NCBI GenBank assembly: GCA_004297495.1
Contig: SCTL01000392.1
Span: 1 to 6,549, forward strand
Reading direction: 5' to 3'
Length of the DNA: 6,549 nt
Source of the DNA: Verrucomicrobiota bacterium
GTDB taxonomy: Bacteria > Verrucomicrobiota > Verrucomicrobiia > Limisphaerales > JADLHS01
The position numbers and the translations under genes are program-made. Below the pieces are notes generated by a model. That model did not search any database and was not told the DNA's origin. It worked only from the letters and a program-made list of their open reading frames with translations. The stretch's first letter is position 1; every line of letters begins with the position of its first letter. Positions 1-4,832 of the stretch are shown here, one piece after another.

Positions 1-26
1 TACATTCACGACTTCGAGATAAAAAA

Positions 27-2033
27 CTACTTGGATTTCATGCGGATCACAGTGAAAGAATTGGGCGGCGCTTCGTAGTCGAATGCCTGGCCAACCTCGA
101 TGGACGACACTTCGAGCTTCGTCGCCGAAGGGTCGCCATCCCGATTGACGACGTCGGCATTTTCACCGGTCAATACGGTCTTGGTCGCGCTGCCAGGAAG
201 CGTCGTGACGCCATTCAGTTCGATGCGCAACGGTTTGGGGGTGTTCGCGCCATTCACAAGTTTGACAATCAGATCGCCCGTCGCGCCATCGCGGACGGAA
301 GACGTGGCGAATTCCCGGGGGTCGCTGACGACAGTCGAAAGGCAAGTGTCGCCGCTGTTGATGCCAAAGAGTTGCTGCACGTAATAGCTGATGGTTGGGA
401 AAACTTCGGCTCCGTTGAAGTAGATGAGATCCGGAGTCCATTGCGTATGCCCCCTCCGGGCGAGCAGCGGCGCATAGGAGGCGAACTGAACGACATCGCC
501 ATTTCTTTCCAGAGTGGTCAGATAGGCCGCCTCGGCGAGCGCGGAGCGCAAGGTGCTGCGCCGCCCGCCATCGTGCGCCGCATATTCTCCGACATAGACC
601 TTCGGCTTGGTGCGGTCGTATTTCTCGTAGCGCTGAAGGTTGTCCCAAAACCACTGCGGCGACTTGTAATAGTGTTCGTCCACCATGGGAACGCGCAGTT
701 CAGTAGCGAACTTCCAGCCGGTCTCGAAGTCGCGGCCATCCGGGGCCGGCCCGACCGTGCCGATGACGATGATCTCGGGATGCTTTTTCTGCACCGCGTT
801 ATAAATCATCTGGAAACGTTCCTTGAAGCCTGGGGTGATTTTGTCCTCGTTGCCGACACCGAGATACTTCAAGCCGAACGGCGCCGGGTGGCCAGCAGCG
901 GCGCGCTTGGCACCCCAGATGGAGTTCGTCGGGCCGTTCGCCCACTCGATCAAATCAAGCGCGTCCTGGATGTAAGCAGGCATGTCCGCCAGCGGGAGGC
1001 ATTGCTGGCCGGTTTCGCGGGTGCGCGTGGAATTCTGGCACGAGACACCAGCCGCGACGACGGGCAACGGCTTGGCGCCAGTGTCTTCGCAGAATTGAAA
1101 ATACTCGAAGTAACCCAGGCCGACGCTCTGGTGATAACGCCAGATGTTCGCCTGCCCTTTGCGCTGCTCGACGGGGCCGATGGTGTCCTTCCAACGATAG
1201 ATGTTGCCGAGGCCGTCGCCGTGAGCGAGACAACCGCCGGGAAAGCGCATGAACTTCGGATGCAAATCGGCGATGGTTTGCGCGAGATCGGCGCGGAGAC
1301 CATTCTTGCGGCCTTTGAAAGTCGCCTGCGGGAAAAGAGAAATCTCATCCAACGCGATCAAGCCCGGCGTCTTGGCGAGCACGACGAGCCGCGCGTCGGG
1401 AACAGTCTCGCTTGCGGTAATGTTCGCCGTGAGTTGCTTCCATTCCGCCGGATCCGAGGCTTCGACGCTCGCCTCGCCAAGCACCGCGCCGTCCTTCGTT
1501 TCCAAGCGCACGCTCAACGGCAACTTGCCGGCAGGTTTGTTGTCGCGCCCGCCGACGTTGAGCATCCGGGCGAAGACGGAGAAATCATATTTCTCGCCCG
1601 CCTTCACCGCGATGCCGTCGAAGCCGGCGTTGGACAAGCCCACACCTTCTCCAACCGATCTAATCCGCAGGAGCGCGCAGTGCGGATTGTTCGGATGAAT
1701 CGGGCGGGATGAATCCACCCAAAGATCGCCCGCGCCGCCGCCGCGCTGAATGAATTCCCAACCCGTCAGCGGACCCCAAGTCGGCTGCTCGGTGGCGGCG
1801 TACTCAAAAGACCGGTTCTGCACCAACTCCGCGTACAACCCGCCGTCCGCCGCGTAGTTGAGGTCCTCGAAGAAAATACCAAACAAGTCCGGACTGATCG
1901 CTTTACTCTCCGCGGAAATCGTCACCGTCGTGACCGGTGGGCTTTCAGCGCGCGCGGAAAGCAGTGCCAACAGAACCATCGCTCCGAAGGGCACGGCTAG
2001 TTTGCAGCCCAGGATTTGAGGACGACGTTTCAT
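27..2033 (-). CDS. Exported alpha-L-arabinofuranosidase, glycoside hydrolase family 51
   Basis: Predicted to release terminal alpha-L-arabinofuranosyl residues from plant glycans (arabinoxylan, arabinan or arabinogalactan) by the retaining mechanism. The 668-residue protein starts with a signal peptide (basic MKRR, hydrophobic core at about 12-25, AxA site before residue 30), so it acts in the periplasm or outside. Family hallmarks are GIFFEDLNYAADGG (52-65), MRFPGG (262-267) followed by a WKDTIGP stretch (281-287), the acid/base in GVGNED (Glu396), DEHYY (452-456) and the nucleophile in VGEY (Glu483). Residues about 90-235 look like a beta-sandwich carbohydrate-binding insert, and 490-665 form the usual C-terminal beta domain. 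At 668 residues it is longer than the roughly 500-residue intracellular bacterial GH51 enzymes and matches the plant/fungal and Bacteroidetes layout. It is the second gene of an operon, 14 bases after GH88. The family call is firm; the exact substrate is inferred. Confidence 0.95.
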   Translation of the reverse strand: MKRRPQILGCKLAVPFGAMVLLALLSARAESPPVTTVTISAESKAISPDLFGIFFEDLNYAADGGLYAELVQNRSFEYAATEQPTWGPLTGWEFIQRGGGAGDLWVDSSRPIHPNNPHCALLRIRSVGEGVGLSNAGFDGIAVKAGEKYDFSVFARMLNVGGRDNKPAGKLPLSVRLETKDGAVLGEASVEASDPAEWKQLTANITASETVPDARLVVLAKTPGLIALDEISLFPQATFKGRKNGLRADLAQTIADLHPKFMRFPGGCLAHGDGLGNIYRWKDTIGPVEQRKGQANIWRYHQSVGLGYFEYFQFCEDTGAKPLPVVAAGVSCQNSTRTRETGQQCLPLADMPAYIQDALDLIEWANGPTNSIWGAKRAAAGHPAPFGLKYLGVGNEDKITPGFKERFQMIYNAVQKKHPEIIVIGTVGPAPDGRDFETGWKFATELRVPMVDEHYYKSPQWFWDNLQRYEKYDRTKPKVYVGEYAAHDGGRRSTLRSALAEAAYLTTLERNGDVVQFASYAPLLARRGHTQWTPDLIYFNGAEVFPTISYYVQQLFGINSGDTCLSTVVSDPREFATSSVRDGATGDLIVKLVNGANTPKPLRIELNGVTTLPGSATKTVLTGENADVVNRDGDPSATKLEVSSIEVGQAFDYEAPPNSFTVIRMKSK

Positions 2034-2044
2034 AAGCTAACGCA

Positions 2045-2049
2045 CCCTT
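2045..2049 (-). promoter_or_regulatory. Likely ribosome-binding site of the GH51 gene
   Basis: On the minus strand the bases AAGGG begin inside the TAA stop of the upstream GH88 gene and lie 11 bases before the ATG at 2033. The site overlaps the upstream stop codon and the intergenic gap is only 14 bases. Both fit co-transcription and translational coupling of GH88 with GH51. The spacing is slightly long and the motif is only a partial Shine-Dalgarno match, so this is a reasonable but not decisive call. Confidence 0.5.
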
Positions 2050-3241
2050 ACCAGAAAGTTCCTCCCAGTCTCAACTCGCGGCTCAATGCTTCCATGAGGA
2101 AATAATCGCCCCAGCTCGTGTAGGCGTTCTGCGCGCCGCCGGGGACGCCGTTGCCGACCTGGCCGTTGCGCAGAATACCCGGGCACGCGGGATCGGAGTT
2201 CAGATAATCTTCCGCGCAGAGCCGCAGCAGCATTGGACGCGTGGAGTGGAAAAATTTTGAATCCTGACCGCCTTGCTGCGCGAGTTCGAACAAGCCGCAC
2301 ACCGCGACCGCCAGCGCCGACGAATCGCGCAACGGCGTCGCTCCCGCCGGTAATCGGAAATCCCAGACCGGAACGATTTCCCTGTCCAACGAGTGGATGA
2401 ACGCGAGCGCGATCCGGCTGGCGGCATCGAGGTAGCGCGCGTCCTGAGTGTATTTGTGCGACAGCGCGAAACCGTAAATCGCCCAGGCCATTCCGCGCGC
2501 CCAGTGCGATTCCACCGCGATGCCGCCATACGTGTCCGCGCGCAGCGGCCGGCCGGTCTTCAAATCAAAGCGGTAGGCGTGATAAACGGAGTCATCCGGG
2601 CGGACGAAATTCTTCAACACCATGTCGGCGTGCTTGATCGCGATCTCGCGATAGCGTTGGTCGCCGGTTTCGTTGGTGGCCCAATGGAGCAGCGGCAGAT
2701 TCATCAGGCAGTCAATGATCGCCATGTCGTTGAAATCGTCTGTGCCCAGGTAGCCCCAGGCGCGGATGAAATTGCCGCTCGGGTTGAATCGGCGCGCGAG
2801 TACCGCGGCGGCGCGCAGGCCGGTTTCGCGATGCAGCTTCTCGCCAGTCAGTTTGTACAGCGCAACGGAGTAGAGCGAATAGAGGAAGCCAAGATCGTGA
2901 TGCGTGTGACGATGTTGTTTGAAAGCTTTGGCGAGGTAATGCGGTGCGAGGCGCAGGAGTTGTTGCAGAAAGAAAACGTCCTTGGTTTCGCGCCAGGCGA
3001 GCACGGCCATGCCGGTGAAGAATGACGACGTCCAGTTGCCGATCTCGTGGAAGCCTTCGTTGAAGGCGAAATAGTTTCCGTCCACGGCCCACGCGGCGGA
3101 TTTGGGATCATCAGCGAGACGCTTGATGTTGTCGCGCGTCTTGTGGACGCACAGGTCAAAGGCGTTTCGCAACTGCGTCGGGCCGGACGGCAGATTCGCT
3201 TTGCCGCCAGCGGTCGGTTGGTTGCCCGCAATTGCGCTCAT
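2048..3241 (-). CDS. Unsaturated glucuronyl hydrolase, glycoside hydrolase family 88
   Basis: Predicted to remove the 4,5-unsaturated glucuronic acid left at the non-reducing end of oligosaccharides by polysaccharide lyases, through hydration of the C4-C5 double bond. The 397-residue protein has the (alpha/alpha)6-barrel motifs of the family: HHDLGF with Asp116, AWGYLG with Trp162, IIDCLMNLP with Asp177, His221, and WARGMAW with Trp247 and Arg249. Asp116 and Asp177 are 61 residues apart, the same spacing as the catalytic Asp88 and Asp149 of the Bacillus GL1 enzyme as I recall it. A constant offset of 28 also puts Trp70, His115, His221 and Arg249 on recalled active-site positions. The position of Gln211, however, is Gly239, and the usual RGQ is RGM. 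No signal peptide is visible, so it is probably cytoplasmic. It is the first gene of the operon with GH51 and is divergent from lacI. No in-frame ATG, GTG or TTG lies close upstream of the chosen ATG. Confidence 0.93.
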   Translation of the reverse strand: MSAIAGNQPTAGGKANLPSGPTQLRNAFDLCVHKTRDNIKRLADDPKSAAWAVDGNYFAFNEGFHEIGNWTSSFFTGMAVLAWRETKDVFFLQQLLRLAPHYLAKAFKQHRHTHHDLGFLYSLYSVALYKLTGEKLHRETGLRAAAVLARRFNPSGNFIRAWGYLGTDDFNDMAIIDCLMNLPLLHWATNETGDQRYREIAIKHADMVLKNFVRPDDSVYHAYRFDLKTGRPLRADTYGGIAVESHWARGMAWAIYGFALSHKYTQDARYLDAASRIALAFIHSLDREIVPVWDFRLPAGATPLRDSSALAVAVCGLFELAQQGGQDSKFFHSTRPMLLRLCAEDYLNSDPACPGILRNGQVGNGVPGGAQNAYTSWGDYFLMEALSRELRLGGTFW

Positions 3242-3272
3242 GGGTTCTTTTGCATGTCTGGTTGAATCCTCC
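3238..3272 (-). promoter_or_regulatory. Shine-Dalgarno plus five-codon leader ORF coupled to the GH88 start
   Basis: A strong GGAGGA (3272-3267) lies 25 bases from the GH88 ATG, which is too far for it. It lies only 11 bases from another ATG at 3255. That ATG opens a five-codon frame reading MQKNP, and its TGA stop (3240-3238) overlaps the GH88 start as ATGA. The simplest reading is a leader peptide that delivers ribosomes to GH88 by termination-reinitiation. The alternative is a one-base sequencing error in the AAAA or CCC run between the two ATGs; one extra base would fuse them into a GH88 beginning MQKNPMSAIAG. Confidence 0.5.
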
Positions 3273-3293
3273 CGCGCGTCAATGACGACGGAA

Positions 3294-3307
3294 TGAAATC
3301 GTTTTCG
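3294..3307. promoter_or_regulatory. Candidate LacI-family operator (cre-like palindrome with central CG)
   Basis: The 14 bases TGAAATCGTTTTCG contain the dyad GAAA-n-CG-n-TTTC centred on the CG at 3300-3301. They match 13 of 14 positions of the general LacI-family/cre consensus TGWNANCGNTNWCA as I recall it. The site lies in the divergent gap between GH88 and lacI, 52 bases upstream of the GH88 ATG and just downstream of the proposed GH88 promoter. Repression by blocking elongation or initiation would fit. LacI-family proteins bind such CG-centred sites by inserting a hinge leucine, and the neighbouring regulator has a leucine (Leu58) in that position. Binding is inferred from sequence only. 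Confidence 0.5.
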
Positions 3308-3333
3308 GATGTCGGTGTTTTCTTTCGCTCATG

Positions 3334-3362
3334 TCTTTACCGCCTGAGCGGGGCGACGACAA
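3334..3362 (-). promoter_or_regulatory. Candidate sigma70-type promoter of the GH88-GH51 operon
   Basis: On the minus strand TTGTCG (3362-3357, 4 of 6 matches to TTGACA) is followed after exactly 17 bases by TAAAGA (3339-3334, 3 of 6 matches to TATAAT). Transcription would start near 3327, leaving a leader of roughly 85 bases that contains the CG-centred operator and the five-codon ORF. The match is modest and promoter rules for this lineage are uncertain, so this is a suggestion. Confidence 0.3.
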
Positions 3363-3371
3363 ATGAATCAG

Positions 3372-3387
3372 GCCTTTCTCAATAAAG
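3372..3387 (+). repeat. 16-bp repeat, copy 1 (upstream of lacI)
   Basis: The 16 bases GCCTTTCTCAATAAAG recur exactly, in inverted orientation, at 4610-4625, so the two copies bracket lacI. The core is a partial palindrome (CTTT, six bases, AAAG). This copy lies 42 bases upstream of the lacI ATG and behind the proposed GH88 promoter. It could be a regulator-binding site, part of a dispersed extragenic repeat family, or a transposition remnant. The sequence alone does not decide. Confidence 0.6.
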
Positions 3388-3429
3388 CTTGGGCTTGGAA
3401 AAATCACCGGCTTGAGTATTCTGGTTTTC

Positions 3430-4482
3430 ATGAACTCCCCGCGCGTCACCATGTTTGACATCGCCAAGCGGCTGGGAGTTTCGCACACGACGGTTTCGCT
3501 GGCGTTGCGCAACCATCGCGATGTCTCCGCGAAACGGCGCGAGGAGATCCAGCGGGTGGCCGAGGAGATGGGCTACCAGCGCGATCCGTTTCTCGCCGGC
3601 CTGGCGGCGTATCGCAAGCAGACCGGCGGCACTGGATTTCAGGGCACGCTGGCGTGGCTCAATCATTGGGATCCGCCCGAGCGCTTGCGCGAGTTCGGCG
3701 AGTTCAACGCTTACTGGGAAGGCGCCGCCAAGGCCGCGAAGAGTCTCGGCTACAAACTCGATGAAGTGCTCTGGCCGCTGGACTGTCCGGCGAAACGAGT
3801 CGAGAAAATCCTGCTGGCGCGCGGGGTGCAGGGCGTGTTGATCCCGCCGCAACCCTGCGTGCCGGATTGGGGCGATTTCGACTGGAGCAAGTTTTCCCTC
3901 ATTCGGTTCGGCACGTCCGTTCCCTCGCCGGATTCGAATCTGGTGACGTCGGACCATTTTCGCGCCGTGATCATGGCGACAACGCGGATACACGAGTACG
4001 GCTACCGGCGCATCGGCTTCGTGACGGACAAGGATTATAATTATTTTCGGGGTGGCAATTATTATGGGGGCTTTGTTTGGGCGCAGAAGTTGTTGGAATT
4101 GGCCCCGCCGTTGCCGCCGTTGCTGATGAACGCCGAGCGTTTTCGCAACAAGCCGGAGAAGGAACTGCCGGTGTTGAATCGCTGGCTCGCCCGCCATAAA
4201 CCCGACGCGATCCTGACGACCGAGCCCTATATTCCCGACGCGACCCGAAAGCTCGGCCATCGCATTCCACACGACATCGCCGTGGCCGGAACGACCGTGC
4301 GCGATATTCCGGTGGATGCGGGCATTGACCAACATGCGGAAGGCATCGGGCGCATCGCGGTGGAAATGTTGGTAAAACAAATCCACGTGAACGAGCGCGG
4401 CGAACCGCCGGACCCGTGTCGCATCCTGATCGAAAGCACCTGGCAGGACGGCAAATCTCTCCCACGCCGAAACGCCGGCTGA
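3430..4482 (+). CDS. LacI-family transcriptional regulator, probably of the adjacent glycan operon
   Basis: A 350-residue DNA-binding regulator. The N-terminal helix-turn-helix spans residues about 7-27 (VTMFDIAKRLGVS, then HTTVSLALRN as recognition helix), followed by REEIQRVAEEMGY and a hinge (RDPFLAGLAAYR, 51-62) with Leu58 at the position of the leucine that inserts into a central CG step. Residues 70-340 form the periplasmic-binding-protein-like sensor, with GVQGVLIPP (132-140), HEYGYRRIGFVTD (188-200), HKPDAILTTE (256-265), IPHDIAVAG (279-287) and a typical C-terminal dimer core (IDQHAEGIGRIAVEML). It is divergent from GH88-GH51, so it likely responds to a sugar released by those enzymes. 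The ATG at 3430 is preferred; an in-frame TTG at 3412 and ATG at 3451 are alternatives, and none has a good Shine-Dalgarno. The ligand is unknown. Confidence 0.92.
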   Translation: MNSPRVTMFDIAKRLGVSHTTVSLALRNHRDVSAKRREEIQRVAEEMGYQRDPFLAGLAAYRKQTGGTGFQGTLAWLNHWDPPERLREFGEFNAYWEGAAKAAKSLGYKLDEVLWPLDCPAKRVEKILLARGVQGVLIPPQPCVPDWGDFDWSKFSLIRFGTSVPSPDSNLVTSDHFRAVIMATTRIHEYGYRRIGFVTDKDYNYFRGGNYYGGFVWAQKLLELAPPLPPLLMNAERFRNKPEKELPVLNRWLARHKPDAILTTEPYIPDATRKLGHRIPHDIAVAGTTVRDIPVDAGIDQHAEGIGRIAVEMLVKQIHVNERGEPPDPCRILIESTWQDGKSLPRRNAG

Positions 4483-4609
4483 CCGTTCGCTGATCGAATC
4501 GCTCGCGTGGCCGGGCAGGGCAGGTGCAGCCGCCACTCAGTCGCAGCCTCGTTTGATTCGTTCCCAAGTCCCCGAACCCGCCGCCGTTAGCCTTAGGCGC
4601 GAAAAATCC

Positions 4610-4625
4610 CTTTATTGAGAAAGGC
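4610..4625 (-). repeat. 16-bp repeat, copy 2 (downstream of lacI, inverted)
   Basis: This is the exact reverse complement of the 16 bases at 3372-3387. With one further base (4609) this copy reads CCTTT, six bases, AAAGG, so its palindrome is slightly better than in copy 1. Sequence outside the 16 bases is not clearly shared by the two copies. On the minus strand a run of five T follows shortly after, giving it a terminator-like look. Confidence 0.6.
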
Positions 4626-4635
4626 AACCCCCGCT

Positions 4636-4763
4636 TGGTTATCCAGTGTCGTTGATTTTCACTCTGTGCGACACCGATGAAAACCGCGAGACACTGCGCA
4701 TCGTCCGCCAGCCTCATTTTTACCCGGATGGGGAATGGCGGCAATCTGATGACTGGATAACTA
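4636..4763 (+). other. Nested inverted repeats, candidate structured RNA or 5' leader element
   Basis: An outer 10-bp inverted repeat, GTTATCCAGT (4638-4647) with ACTGGATAAC (4752-4761), encloses three successive hairpins. Hairpin 1 pairs GTGTCG (4646-4651) with CGACAC (4669-4674) and shares two bases with the outer stem. Hairpin 2 pairs CGATG (4675-4679) and CGC (4685-4687) with GCGCATCG (4696-4703). Hairpin 3 pairs CCGCCA (4705-4710) with TGGCGG (4736-4741), then CCTCAT (4712-4717) with ATGGGG (4728-4733) including one wobble pair. It ends 69 bases before the start of the surface-protein gene, so it could lie in that gene's leader. I recognise no known riboswitch. The same bases also read as a small protein, so this folding may be fortuitous. 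Confidence 0.3.
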
Positions 4764-4813
4764 CGAACAATCCCACGCATCAAGTATCCCGCGCAGACAT
4801 CGAGGAATCCTGA
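4646..4813 (+). CDS. Possible small protein or gene remnant, 55 codons, unknown function
   Basis: A GTG-initiated frame ending in TGA reads as a hydrophilic, acidic protein with several Trp residues. Its segments include CDTDENRETLRIVRQ, PHFYPDGEW, SDDWITTNNP and VSRADIEES. By hand count about 62% of third codon positions are G or C, against 56% of first and 42% of second positions, the ordering expected of a coding frame in a GC-rich genome. There is no ATG. The GTG at 4646 and a TTG at 4652 are the only reasonable starts, and the nearest purine-rich motif (AGAAAGG, 4618-4624) is 21 bases from the GTG. A stop at 4616-4618 closes the frame upstream, so it could also be the tail of a decayed gene. 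I do not recognise the family. Confidence 0.3.
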   Translation: MSLIFTLCDTDENRETLRIVRQPHFYPDGEWRQSDDWITTNNPTHQVSRADIEES

Positions 4814-4832
4814 ACCTAATCAGAACCAAACC

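Larger units (their letters stand above)
4483..4832. other. 350-base gap between lacI and the surface-protein gene
   Basis: No established gene fills this stretch. The first 125 bases show nothing I can name, and no convincing terminator for lacI. The rest holds the inverted copy of the 16-bp repeat (4610-4625), a group of nested inverted repeats (4636-4763) and a 55-codon protein-like frame (4646-4813). On the minus strand, CCTTT, a six-base loop and AAAGG (4624-4609) are followed by GA and five T residues (4606-4602). That resembles a weak intrinsic terminator for leftward transcripts. Confidence 0.6.

Noticed and set aside
372..1712. 446-codon plus-strand ORF opposite the GH51 gene
   Set aside because: It is antisense to a gene with complete family motifs, and its translation is Arg/Ala/Val-rich without recognisable domains. 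Long antisense frames are expected in GC-rich genes.
3389..3419. Possible lacI promoter TTGGGC...GAGTAT
   Set aside because: The spacer is 19 bases, the -10 match is poor, and it would leave almost no leader before the ATG at 3430.
3363..3461. Short plus-strand frame (MNQAFLNKAW...) that overlaps the lacI start and includes the 16-bp repeat
   Set aside because: Only about 32 codons, no Shine-Dalgarno, and it runs out of frame into the lacI helix-turn-helix. Nothing supports translation.
4033..4068. AT-rich patch inside lacI with promoter-like TATAAT bases
   Set aside because: It encodes DYNYF and NYYGG in frame within the sensor domain. The AT richness is explained by Asn, Tyr and Asp codons.
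3379..4536. 385-codon minus-strand ORF covering lacI
   Set aside because: It is a mirror of a well-supported LacI gene, rich in Arg, His and Ala, with no recognisable domain and no ribosome-binding site.
4746..4752. CTGATGA, the hammerhead ribozyme core heptamer
   Set aside because: No stem II followed by GAAA, and no stem III with a cleavage triplet, can be drawn around it. A seven-base match alone is expected by chance.
4636..4763. Integron attC site suggested by the GTT...AAC ends
   Set aside because: The core sites have the wrong order and bases: it begins GTTATCC and ends GGATAAC, instead of RYYYAAC then GTTRRRY. No integrase or cassette is present.
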